Shown piece by piece: positions 35,701 through 46,449 of a stretch of DNA of 64,000 bases (its first letter is position 1; the number at the start of each line of letters is the position of its first letter). The DNA lies in contig CM047429.1 in NCBI GenBank assembly GCA_026168455.1, positions 4,925,125 to 4,989,124 of the forward strand, written 5' to 3'. The position numbers were made by a program, and so were the translations under genes. The stretch is from Theocolax elegans. Taxonomy: Eukaryota; Arthropoda; Insecta; Hymenoptera; Cerocephalidae. The notes beneath the pieces are model-generated. The model searched no databases. It was given only the letters and a program-made list of their open reading frames with translations, and was not told the origin of the DNA.

Positions 35701-36329
35701 TATTTTTAGCAGCTTACAGGAGATTAGATGGATACTGAAACAAGTGGAGATACTTTTCTACCACTCCAAGGTGAGTGCGTAAATGTTTTTGCAATGATCA
35801 TGCTAATTGATGCATCGTTATAAGACAATAAATATACATTCCTATTAATATTTCGGACACTTTTCCCAGATATTTTGACCATAAGTAATCTTAATGATTT
35901 AGACCCACTTTGGAAAATTTTAGACAGTTTCTGACTAAAAAAAGACATTTTTTAGACAGTATTAGGTTACCAGAGTCCGGAGCAGAACTGCTGATTTTCA
36001 CTATTTAATGTTTAAATGGCTTACAATAGTGTAACAGCATACATCTATGGCTTTAAAAGTATTTTTAATGAAAAGTTCGGAAAATTTTACAAAAAAAGTC
36101 ATAGTTATGTTTTTAGTAAAAAATGCATCCCCTGGGAATTACGAATTCATGAAAATGAGCATATAATGCAAAAAAGTGCTAAAATGTCAACTTTGACTCG
36201 CTGTAACTTAAAATAATGGCCCAGAAAAAATCTGAAAAAATTCAGGGGAACTACTGGATACCTCTAAAACATATTTTTACAGTTATAGCAATATTTATTT
36301 TTTTCATCTTAGATGTCACAGAGAACCAC

Positions 36330-36330
<1 letters not shown>

Positions 36331-36380
<50 letters not shown>
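36331..36380. repeat. (TA)n microsatellite
   Basis: Uninterrupted TA dinucleotides just outside the right arm of the large palindrome. Confidence 0.95.
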
Positions 36381-36384
<4 letters not shown>

Positions 36385-36517
36385 GAGGCATGCGAAGTCG
36401 AACGAGGTGTTTGACGTTGTTAACGGCATGACACGGGAATCCAAGCGATTCCCGGCCGCATCGTGGGACTGTACACTTAAGGTTAGTAAGTTGGGAAAGA
36501 TGCCTTACTTTTCCCCA

Positions 36518-37360
36518 CCCTTACACAAAATCTCACGTGAGAACTCACGTGAGATCTCATGCCAAAATCTCATCCGACTTTTCACCCGGACCACTGCTTA
36601 AACTTCTCAAATAATAGGAAATCAATTTATGAATATGGTGAGTCACTTATTAAGTGATAACACCCCCCAGATAAGTCCAAAAATCGAGGTTTGAAAGCGT
36701 TTCAGACATATTTTCGATTTTTAGAAATTTCTCACATGAGATCTCACGTGAGAAATTTTCAACGATCGAAAATATTTCTAAAAATCGAAAATATGCTTAA
36801 CGGGGTGCCATAGTCAATATTTATCCTCCCTACCTTACCGGCAATCGCGATTATTAGTAATAAATTTGTAAATAAAACAGTAGGTGAAAAAATAAGAGAA
36901 GGGGCGCCTTCGTTTATTAATAATCTAACTGTGTGCCGAAATTCAGATTAAAATTATATTGCGTTTTTGAGAAAAGTCTTACCAAAAATGTGAACCTGAC
37001 CTCAACGAGGTGAAAAGATTTGATATTTTTGGTAAGATTTTTCTCGAAAACGCAGTAATATTTTAATCTAAAATTCAGCACACAGTTAGATTGTCAATAA
37101 ACGAAGGCGCCCCTTCTCTTATTTTTTCACATACTGTTCTACTTTTTTATTAATAAATCATCAAAAATTGAGTATGGAACCCCCTTAAAACGCTTTGAAA
37201 CCTTGATTTTTGAACTCATCTGGGGGGTGTTATCACTTAATAAGTGACTCACCATATACATAAATTGATTTCCTATTATTTAAGAAGTTTAAGCAGCGGT
37301 CCGGGTGAAAAGTGGGATGAGATTTTGGCATGAGATCTCACGTGAGATTTTGTAATAGGG
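36518..37360. mobile_element. 843-bp foldback element, ends CCCTTACACAAAATCTCACG / CCCTATTACAAAATCTCACG
   Basis: A near-complete palindrome with a small loop near 36990-37020. Arms contain TCACGTGAGA motifs, TGAGTCACTTATTAAGTGAT, CCCCCCAGAT and GGGGCGCCTTCGTTTATT with their complements. The left arm has extra sequence (about 36720-36880). Noncoding. Confidence 0.8.
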
Positions 37361-38122
37361 ATCTATTCTCTTATAGAAATTACATTTTCATCCTAAGTAT
37401 TTAAAAAAAATTGTCATTTATTATATTAAATTTCTAACATCAAGTTTTATGAATAGAAAGTATTTTGAAATAACACCTTCTACGAAGGTGTGAGAATACG
37501 CAAGTATAATGATAGTTGTTAACTATGATAAAATAAATATCTTCATTTCTTGCTTCTATCTTTTTTTCTACTTAGAAAAACTTCAAATGTTCAACAAGTT
37601 AAAATTTGGTATTAAAAAGTAGATAAATTGTTATTAAGAAGTTGTTTGAATAGAAAGCACTGAAATGAAGCGGAATAATCGACAAGTATTTTGTACCACA
37701 TTGTAAATCTAATATTTAACTTTAATTATTAAGAATAAAATCAAACCATGATCACAGTATTCGCAGAAAGTTACTGCAATTGAAAGTACTGAAATCAAAA
37801 TAAAATCGTCAAGTATTTTGCGCTACATAATAATAAATAAATGTCTTAATTTTATTTACCAATCTATTTTTTTGTGACATAGCAGTTTTAAGGTTATATA
37901 ATCAAATAAATTTCAATATATGTAATTAAAATAAATAAAATAATATAACTTCATATGTAAAATTTTAGTAAAATATATATAAGTGTGTAGTATTTATTTG
38001 CAATCTGTTTAATTATGTGTGCTAACGGTTTTTGAATCTAGAGTTAAAAATTCATAATATAACTTATTTGCAACTAAAACTTATTTCATAAATTTGTTCT
38101 ATTCGTCCACGCAGTTGGTTCA
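37361..38122. other. AT-rich spacer, nothing recognised
   Basis: No open frame or repeat structure of note between the foldback and the Penelope palindrome. Confidence 0.5.
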
Positions 38123-38177
38123 AAAGGAGGCGTTTTTATCGATTTTTAGTGAACTAACCATTTAATTTATTTAATTG

Positions 38178-38222
38178 GCGACGTTTCGATGGAAGTCCTC
38201 CATCCTCATCAGGCTATACCTT
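38178..38222 (-). ncRNA. Hammerhead ribozyme-like motif, PLE-1 left terminal repeat
   Basis: Minus-strand copy of the motif described at 41694-41740: CTGATGA (38212-38206), a GGATGGA/TCCATC stem, GAAAC, then GTC with the expected cleavage base at 38180. Confidence 0.65.
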
Positions 38223-38499
38223 TATTGAAACAATCATTTGTTACACCAGCATTTTACAATTTTGCATATATATATATATATATATCTAAATATAATTACT
38301 CACTATTTGGTCAAATTAATGCACATATGTGGCTTTTCTCATAATTTCCATAGTATCTCTAATGTGTCGCTCTATAATCAAAAGCAAAAGCAAGTAGCAA
38401 AACATCAGTGTTAAAATTTGCACAAAGATTGAGGTTATGTAACTTATTTTACCTTTCTTCTCTGAATCGTACTTATATAACATCATAGAATTTATTTAA

Positions 38500-38578
<79 letters not shown>

Positions 38579-39223
38579 ATAGAACACACAACACCAATTA
38601 AGCAAAAAGCAGTCAATATCAATAAAATTTATCAGAAAACAAAATTTGCTAGTCATTATCACAGATAGTTGGTAAAGCTATAATTCAAATTTTTGCGACC
38701 CGTCATTATACACTTGTAGTGTGTGTCAATTTGACCGTATTCATGACATAGACGTGTAGCAAAAATTTGAATATTAATAAATCCTATACGAAATGTAATA
38801 TCATTAATTAACATCAAACTTAAGTCAATAATATTAAAAAAATTCTTTTATAAAAACCACTAAAAAAATAATTAATGAACACGTAACCATATAAATATTA
38901 TTATTTGTACTTTAATTTTTCGATAATTTAAAGTTATATTAACATTGATTCATTCATTATTGTCAATTACTGTTAAAAATTTTTTCTTAAAAATTAATAA
39001 TAATTCAGTCTATATTTATTGCACTTTGTTAAAATATATTTACCATTTACAAATTAAAAATTAAATTTTGATTTTTTCCCAATTTCAAATTTATGCGCGT
39101 ATTAATCAGTAATCGATTACAGCGCTGATTATAATACTTGTAATTAAATTTGAACTAATTGATCTACCATCTGTAGATAACTAGCATTATTTTTGAATTA
39201 CGTTCAAGAAAGAAAGGAAATTA

Positions 39224-40390
39224 TTACAATTTGGACCGTAATTTGAGTTGATTAACAATGTTATTGTAAAATTGGCTAAGATTTTTTGTATCATCTTTTA
39301 CGTTAATGGCATTCTTCTCTAATTTAATATGGGTCATCTCTGATATCAGTCTTTTCCCCCAAATTTTTTCTCTATCTAACACGTCTACATCTTTAAAATT
39401 AAATGTATGGTCATATTTTGTTATATGGTCATTTATAACATATTGCACACCCGACTTTTTACTATTAGATTCGAGTTCTTTTATTCTACAATTTAATTGC
39501 CTTTTTGTCTCTCCTATATATGCTGCGTCACAATTATTACACTTAATTCTGTATACTACATTTGTTTCACAAAGTTTGTCTAATTTTTCCTTGCCTCTAA
39601 CAATAACATTACTTAATCCATTACAAATTTTAGGAACAACCCCTAATACCCTTCTGTTTCATAAAACCAGACACATTATTATAAAAATTTGGAACATATG
39701 GGACGCTTAAAGTTGCAAAGTATCTATTTTGTTTATTTTGTTGAATATTATTGCTATTAGTTCTATATTTTATTTTTTCCATTCTTTTTCTTATATTATG
39801 ATTAATAAATTTAATTGGGTACTCATTATTAACTAAAAACTCTTTAACTATTTTTAAGTTGGTGTTATGAAACTTCTGGTTTGACAATAAGATTGCCTTA
39901 TCTACCAACGTATATATCATAGCTCGTTTTTGTTCAATAGGGTGACTGGATAAAAAATGTAAAAATCTACCTGAAAATGTTTCTTTCCTATACCAATTCG
40001 TGATTATTTTTTTACTATGATTATTTCTAATTAAAGATAACTCTAAAAAGTTTATAGCACCATTTTTTTCTTTTTCATGAGTAAATTGTAATCGTGCGTT
40101 ATAATTATTGAATACCTCTAATACTTTAGTTATCTTATTTTCAGGAATGCACATTATTGTGTCATCTACATATCTGTAGTAAAACACCGGTATAAAATCT
40201 AAATTATTTAAGCACTCCTGTTCTAAATCTGTCATTACCAAATCTGCAAAAGTTGGGCTTATCGGACTACCCATGGGAGAGCCAAAAATTTGTCTATAAT
40301 ATTTTTTATCCCAAGAAAAATACGTATTACGTAGCAAAAATTTTACACCTTCTAGAAGATCATTTAATGAGATATTGTAAATTTTTCTTA
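39224..40390 (-). pseudogene. Penelope-like RT plus GIY-YIG endonuclease (PLE-1 left copy)
   Basis: The frame 40337-39630 contains the Penelope RT signature FGSPMGSPISPTFADLVMTD and the catalytic YYRYVDDTIMCIP, followed by a thumb-like NFLELSLIRN region. After a frameshift near 39630, the minus strand reads VVYRIKCNNCDAAYIGETKR, the GIY-YIG nuclease core, ending at 39224 with REKIWGKRLISEMTHI. The RT N-terminus is missing because the inverted copy begins at about 40390. Penelope RT primes on DNA ends cut by its GIY-YIG domain. Confidence 0.88.
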
Positions 40391-40394
40391 TAAG

Positions 40395-40727
40395 GTGATA
40401 CCTTTTTTCAATAGTATTTTATTTATAGCATATATAGAGGAGACAAAAAGGCAATTAAATTGTAGAATAAAAGAACACGAATCTAATAGTAAAAAGTCGG
40501 GTGTGCAATATGTTATAAATGACCATATAACAAAATATGACCATACATTTAATTTTAAAGATGTAGACGTGTTAGATAGAGAAAAAATTTGGGGGAAAAG
40601 ACTGATATCAGAGATGACCCATATTAAATTAGAGAAGAATGCCATTAACGTAAAAGATGATACAAAAAATCTTAGCCAATTTTACAATAACATTGTTAAT
40701 CAACTCAAATTACGGTCCAAATTGTAA
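40395..40727 (+). pseudogene. Penelope-like GIY-YIG C-terminus (PLE-1 right copy)
   Basis: 110-residue frame whose last 95 residues equal the left copy: AYIEETKRQLNCRIKEHESN (Gly of the YIGET motif changed to Glu) to NIVNQLKLRSKL. Truncated at its 5' side, so it lacks the first strand of the nuclease and all RT. Confidence 0.85.
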
Positions 40728-41372
40728 TAATTTCCTTTCTTTCTTGAACGTAATTCAAAAATAATGCTAGTTATCTACAGATGGTAGATCAATTAGTTCA
40801 AATTTAATTACAAGTATTATAATCAGCGCTGTAATCGATTACTGATTAATACGCGCATAAATTTGAAATTGGGAAAAAATCAAAATTTAATTTTTAATTT
40901 GTAAATGGTAAATATATTTTAACAAAGTGCAATAAATATAGACTGAATTATTATTAATTTTTAAGAAAAAATTTTTAACAGTAATTGACAATAATGAATG
41001 AATCAATGTTAATATAACTTTAAATTATCGAAAAATTAAAGTACAAATAATAATATTTATATGGTTACGTGTTCATTAATTATTTTTTTAGTGGTTTTTA
41101 TAAAAGAATTTTTTTAATATTATTGACTTAAGTTTGATGTTAATTAATGATATTACATTTCGTATAGGATTTATTAATATTCAAATTTTTGCTACACGTC
41201 TATGTCATGAATACGGTCAAATTGACACACACTACAAGTGTATAATGACGGGTCGCAAAAATTTGAATTATAGCTTTACCAACTATCTGTGATAATGACT
41301 AGCAAATTTTGTTTTCTGATAGATTTTATTGATATTGACTGCTTTTTGCTTAATTGGTGTTGTGTGTTCTAT

Positions 41373-41411
<39 letters not shown>

Positions 41412-41693
41412 TTAAATAAATTCTATGATGTTATATAAGTACGATTCAGAGAAGAAAGGTAAAATAAGTTACATAACCTCAATCTTTGTGCAAATTTTAA
41501 CACTGATGTTTTGCTACTTGCTTTTGCTTTTGATTATAGAGCGACACATTAGAGATACTATGGAAATTATGAGAAAAGCCACATATGTGCATTAATTTGA
41601 CCAAATAGTGAGTAATTATATTTAGATATATATATATATATATATGCAAAATTGTAAAATGCTGGTGTAACAAATGATTGTTTCAATAAAGGT

Positions 41694-41740
41694 ATAGCCT
41701 GATGAGGATGGAGGACTTCCATCGAAACGTCGCCAATTAA
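41694..41740 (+). ncRNA. Hammerhead ribozyme-like motif, PLE-1 right terminal repeat
   Basis: Conserved core CTGATGA at 41699-41705; helix II of GGATGGA paired with TCCATC (41707-41723); GAAA at 41724-41727; helix III reduced to the self-complementary ACGT (41727-41730); cleavage base C at 41731 (GTC). Minimal hammerheads with such short helix III are known in Penelope terminal repeats and are thought to act as dimers. Helix I begins with two G-C pairs (GC before CTGATGA with GC after GTC). Activity is inferred. Confidence 0.65.
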
Positions 41741-41788
41741 ATAAATTAAATGGTTAGTTCACTAAAAAATCGATAAAAACGCCTCCTT

Positions 41789-42350
41789 TAAAACTTATTT
41801 CGTAAACATTTCTAAGTGATTAAATGTTGTGTAATAAAAGACGTGATATTAGTTTTTTGAATAGTAAATAAATTAAATAAAAATAAATAATAGATTTGAT
41901 AGAAACTTACATTCATTTTCTGTAAAGTAAATATCTTAAAAAGATATTTGGTATTCAAATAAATAGAAATCGTATCTATTGTCTAAAATTAAAAATTATT
42001 TCTACATTCGAAACTTCCATCAAGGAAGTGTCTTTTATATTTATTCTTATAAACTAGGATGATACTTGCGCCACCCGTCTGCTAAGTGTTTCCAGGCGCT
42101 ATTTCTTAATTTTGTAAATCATTTGAATTTTATAATTTGTTTACAATTGCCGAGTTGTGAGAAATTTATTTGATAAGAACATTTTTATTTTTATTAGTTA
42201 TTTATCATAGTTATAATTTTATTATCAAATTTAAATGTTTTCTAACTAACGGCAACACTTGAATATTGTAAGATAATAAAATGTTTGCTAATGTATCAAT
42301 ATTATCTAAGTGAGGTAGAGAAACATAGGTTAAACAATTTACTTTTCTTT
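41789..42350. other. AT-rich spacer, nothing recognised
   Basis: Between the two Penelope-like elements. No coding signal or repeat. Confidence 0.5.
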
Positions 42351-43700
42351 TATTTTTTTTAAAATCTGATTTTTTCCTTTGTTATAAATAATTTAATCTA
42401 CTTTGTATGTTTTGCCTAATAAATGTAATAGGATAATTATTACTAATCAGTAATTTATTTATAATTTGTAAATTTTTTGTGTAGAATTTTTTATCTGCCA
42501 ACAAACAAGCTCTATCAACAAGATTAAAAACAATGTTTGTTTTTTGGTGCATTGGATGGTTGAAAAAATAATTAGTAAGTCTACCGGAATTGGACGGTTT
42601 TTGGTACCAATCAGTAATTATACTATTTGATTCTCGAATTAATGTAATGTCTAAAAATTAATTGTTCTATTATTCTCTAGTTCAAAGGAAAATTGTAAAT
42701 TTTTATCATAAGAATTAAAAATCTTAATTTCTAAATCCACATGTTGCTTTTTTATACATATTACCGTATCGTCTACATACCTATAATAAAAAAGTGGATA
42801 ACATTTATGAATGGTTTGTAACTTATTAAGACACTGTTTTTCCAAATCATCCATAACAATAACATTGAAACCTAGTACATTTTATAATTACCTCGAACGA
42901 CATTTTGTACTTATTTCTAAACTCTTCAAAACTAAATCGCATGACACATTTGTGAAAAGTGAATTAACATCTAGGGATAATAAAACATATCCATCATTTA
43001 ATTTAATATCTTTTAATTTTTATTAAGGAGGCCTACGATGGCTCGGTCGGTAGGGCGTCGGGCTCGTAATCTGGAAGTCCCAGGTTCGATTCCCGACCCC
43101 GGCCGATTGATACAAGCACCACCGGCGAATGTATTTTCACCAAGTGCTTTCTTCACCAAGACATCGTATGACCTCCGTTGCTGATTAGCACCGGTTTGAG
43201 AGCATAAAAAGAGCGATGTTAAGATAAAAAAAAAATTTTTATTAAGTTCAAAACTATTGTTGATGTGAGAATTTGGATTTTTTAATAATGGTTTTATTTC
43301 AGGAATATACTATTTTAGCTAAAACATGAGTTGAGCTGTTAACAAAAGAAATAATAGGTCTTAACGGTGCATCTATTTTATGTATTTTGGGTAAACCATA
43401 CGCTTTAGCAAGATTAGTATTCTAACAAGTAACAGCGTTAGTATGGTATTTTTTATTATGGAACTCATTATCATTTAAATATCTTAGAATTTTCGCAGTA
43501 TCATTTTGAAAAGTTTTTAATGGATTTTTCTTAACAATTAGATAAGTTCAAGTGTCAGTAAATAATACATCCATTTTTAAATTATAGTCAAATTTGAACA
43601 TGCAAACTGTTTTATTGCCTTTATCAGAAATTGTAAAAAATATATCTGGATTATCCTTAAGAAAAATTTTTGTTAATTTAAAATTATTATTTGAAGTGAA
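42351..43700 (-). pseudogene. Penelope-like RT (PLE-2), interrupted by a SINE
   Basis: From right to left on the minus strand: a FFTISDKGNKTVCM segment (about 43650-43600), LAKAYGLPKIHK (about 43420-43380), then a SINE, then DDLEKQCLNKLQ and the catalytic YYRYVDDTVICIKK (42854-42651) and a degraded thumb. These are the Penelope RT N-terminal and palm motifs. Many stops and frameshifts. A different subfamily from PLE-1, judging by residue differences. Confidence 0.8.
43015..43246 (+). mobile_element. tRNA-derived SINE with 13-bp target duplication
   Basis: The body 43028-43233 is flanked by AATTTTTATTAAG at 43015-43027 and 43234-43246. The head is tRNA-like: an A-box-like TGGCTCGGTCGGTAGG, an anticodon-loop-like CTCGTAA (tRNA-Thr CGT type) and a perfect B box GGTTCGATTCC. 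It is followed by about 130 bp of unrelated body and an A-rich tail. Pol III transcription and LINE-mediated insertion are inferred from this structure. Confidence 0.88.
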
Positions 43701-43830
43701 TTACAATAAAAGACTAATTTCTGAAATGATTCATATAAAATATGACAGTAATAATATTAATGCAAAAGATGACATAAAGTTTTTGAATAGTAGTTACTGT
43801 CCTAGTCTTAGAAATTTAAAGTGCTGATAC
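43680..43830 (+). pseudogene. Penelope-like GIY-YIG C-terminus (PLE-2, opposite strand)
   Basis: The end of the plus frame reads NKRLISEMIHIKYDSNNINA, clearly related to the PLE-1 C-terminus RLISEMTHIKLEKNAINV. It abuts the minus-strand PLE-2 RT at about 43700, repeating the inverted layout of PLE-1. Confidence 0.75.
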
Positions 43831-44035
43831 ATCTGACGTATTATTATGTACGTATGTCTGTGGTAGTACTCGTGTTTATATATATTTGCGTTACATCTTT
43901 CAATGTTTGACACTGTTCATTCGACTCTTTGACTCACCGTTAATTCGAATTTAAAAGGTATATTTAATGTCTTGCTTGTAATTTATGTATTTATTTTTTG
44001 AAAATTTTTTAAATAATTGTTGTGTTTGAATAAAA

Positions 44036-44080
44036 GCACCTGAAGATGTTGGCAGACCAAGCCAACGACACGTTGTGCAA
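44036..44080 (+). ncRNA. Decayed hammerhead-like motif (PLE-2 terminal repeat)
   Basis: CTGAAGA at 44040-44046 (fits CUGANGA), a TTGGC/GCCAA stem, then GACA where GAAA is required, then CGTT. Position downstream of the PLE-2 C-terminus matches PLE-1. The altered core suggests loss of activity. Confidence 0.45.
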
Positions 44081-44564
44081 AAATAAAGGAAAGAATTGTG
44101 TTTTCTCCCTCCTTCCCTCGCCTCCATCAGATCGACTTATTATTCATATACATTAATAATTGGAGTGCAAATAAATATCACAATACATACAAAAAAGTTA
44201 TTCAAAATAAATGTTTATATACATCTTGCAAACGACGCAAGTTAAGATCTAACAATTCACTTGCTATCTTAGATGATGGTACATATGTTGTAATAAGAGA
44301 AATTATATAATTTATCGACTCGCATTAACAGAATATATATTATGTAAGATTGTAAATGTAGAAAATGTAGTTCATTCTTTTAACATTAAAAAAATTGTTA
44401 ATATACCATCTCGAACTGTATCTCTTTCGACTAGTAAAATACTAAAAATATGCGTCAATGTCAAAACTGATAATTGCGAGTATTTATGTGCTGTACCAAA
44501 TTTGTATCATTATTAAATATATTAAGGTATTTTCTTATATATATATTTTTTTTTAATTTTAAGT
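44081..44564. other. AT-rich flank of Gypsy-B, nothing recognised
   Basis: No convincing gene; a 70-residue plus frame has no motif. Confidence 0.5.
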
Positions 44565-45233
44565 TGTGACGTGGTATTTGCGTACACGGTTAAATTAATT
44601 AATTTTTATAATTAATAAAAACCGTTGGGCCGCGTTGCCCAATACCGCGCACACAATTAATTTATTGTTGTCGCGAAGATGCTCGCTGTCGCCAGGAACA
44701 CGAGTTCGCTAGGACGAATGGTGTGGAGGATGCGGGCGATCCTCCTTGCCTCGACACGATTTACTTTAAAGTAAATGAATAGTCGGCGGGAGCGGGGAGA
44801 AATAATAATTACACAAGAATAATTAAAATAAAAATGAATAAAACATTTCCATTAACTGAATAAAACATTATTCCATTAACTGAACAATTGGCCATCCAGG
44901 TCGTGTGCCGCGACAAATGTTGTTTCGCGCGGGCGGAAGTATCGGGAGTCAACCGGATCGAGATCCTTGCCTGCGGTTGGCTCTGCCCCGATCTCCGCTA
45001 TTCGGGTTCCGGCGTACCCGAATGCACTCCCGAGTTCACACACAAACACACTCGGGGAAGGGGGGAAACGCGCGGTAATATAATTAAACTTACCGGGGTG
45101 CGCTCCGTGGATGGCCCAGCCGATCCTTGTCCCTTTGGCATTCTGGGCAACGGAGGCCAACGTCGGCTGCGGTGTTGAAAAGGCGGCCCAATGCCGCGGT
45201 GAGTGCTTCGCAAACCGCGTCTACACTCACGCA
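44565..45233 (-). repeat. Gypsy-B 3' LTR, truncated (left)
   Basis: Matches the right LTR from its TGTGACG end (61759) to about 62518, a few per cent diverged by eye and lacking the MITE. Its inner ~390 bp is missing because of the pol-LTR deletion. Contains CCGTTGGGCCGCGTTGCCCA and CACACTCGGGGAAGGGGGGA blocks. Confidence 0.88.
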
Positions 45234-45263
45234 AATTTAAATCATAAGCCTTGAGGACCTGCT

Positions 45264-46394
45264 TCAGACGTCAAGGAACGTTACGCTGGAACAACAAAAC
45301 TCACACTTCTCTCGATTCACTTCGAGTCCAGCGTCATTCAACGGCCTTAGTACGTATTCGAGCCATTTTAGAAGGTCCTCAAAAGTTTCGGTAATGACGA
45401 TCAAGTCGTCTAGGTAACCAAACACATGAGGTTCCACATTAGGCCCGAAAATTGCATCTATAAGCCGTGCAAAGGTCATAGGAGCATTCATGAGGTCAAA
45501 CGGCATTCTCGTGAACTGCCACAGCCCCGACCCTGGTACAGCAAATGCAGTATAAGGCCGGCTCGCCTCGGCCATTAATATGTGGAAGTACGCCTTCTTA
45601 AGATCAATTGTCGATGTATACCTTGAATTATGCAGTTTATCCAATATGGTATCCATATTAGGGATTGGATAAGAATCACGTTTTGTGACTGCATTAAGGT
45701 CTCGAAAATCGATACAGAAGCGATAACTTCCTGCGTCCTTGCGGGCGATGACCGGAGCAGCTGACCAATCACTCGCACTCGGTTCAATAATGCCCTTGTC
45801 AAACATCTTTTTGACCTCACTCTGGGCAAATTCGAGGACCTTGGGAGACATACGTCTTGTCTTATGACGGACCGGTCTTGCACCAGGCTCAACCTCTATG
45901 TAGTGCTCCGTTAACGTCGTAAAGCCGTGAAAGTCTCCCGAGGGCAAGAGTAGGCTTTCAAGTAACTCTTTGACTTGTTTCCGCTGGTCGTCTTGTATCT
46001 CAATTATACCAGCACATTCAGCGGAAATCGTCGAATCAATGTCATGAGCTGTATCTCTGACAAAGTGTCTCGAATCACTCTCGCCAATACGCCAGATAGC
46101 TTCGCCTAATTTGACTTTCATATTCGAATGTTGTAGAAAATCCATACCGAGAATGATGGAATGCTCAATATTCTCTACAATTCTCAGTTGGATATTGCCA
46201 TCAAGATCTTCTACACAGAATAGAATGTCGATAAGGCTACGGACTTTAAGTACTGGTCCAGCCACACCTTTCACGCTAACCTTGACAGGTCTCCATTTTA
46301 ACTTGTACTGTTCGACAACATCTGATCGGACAAGAGAGACCATGGCGCCAGGATCGAAAAGTGCTTTAAAATCCTTTCCACCGAGTTGTACCAA
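45264..46394 (-). pseudogene. Gypsy-B protease-reverse transcriptase, 3' truncated
   Basis: One open frame of 376 residues. Protease: KALFDPGAMVSLV (Asp-Pro-Gly where Asp-Ser/Thr-Gly is usual) and IILGMDFL. RT: TRRMSPKVLEFAQSEVKKMF, APVIARKDAGSYRFCIDFRD, STIDLKKAYFHI, FTRMPFDLMNAPMTF and the intact catalytic GYLDDLIVI. The frame ends at CSSVTFLDV, just before the connection domain, and is fused to LTR sequence within about 30 bp. The polymerase core is preserved but RNase H and integrase are gone, so the copy cannot integrate by itself. Confidence 0.88.
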
Positions 46395-46449
46395 AAAGAA
46401 TAGCCGGTTATCCCATTGGATTCGAGCTATTATCTAATCGGTTTGACTA

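Larger units (their letters stand above)
31566..36326. mobile_element. Large palindrome (two ~630-bp arms) split at its dyad
   Basis: The left arm 31566-32202 and right arm 35701-36326 are inverted copies, roughly 90% alike by eye, with a 14-bp extra segment in the left. Outer ends: GTTCTCTGTGACATC and its complement. Inner ends: AGCTGCTAAAAA and TATTTTTAGCAGCT, which join into a perfect 26-bp palindrome. A Helitron and a MITE lie between the arms. A 155-residue open frame in the left arm is an accident of the repeat. Confidence 0.85.
38123..41788. mobile_element. PLE-1: Penelope-like element in inverted (palindromic) arrangement
   Basis: The arms 38123-39525 (minus orientation) and 40427-41788 (plus) are almost identical inverted copies. 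Each runs from the GIY-YIG endonuclease end of the ORF through the 3' untranslated region to a terminal repeat with a hammerhead-like motif. The 900-bp spacer holds the RT of the left copy. Inverted partial copies are characteristic of Penelope-like elements. The arms differ in the (AAAT)n run (long at about 38495-38572, short at about 41369-41413). Confidence 0.85.

Noticed and set aside
43028..43110. Functional tRNA gene
   Set aside because: The anticodon stem relies on wobble pairs, the acceptor stem does not close, and the sequence continues into a SINE body with an A-rich tail and target duplication.
44888..45234. Genes within the LTRs (also at 62282-62887)
   Set aside because: Overlapping frames on both strands in GC-rich LTR sequence, differing between the two LTRs; no family motif.
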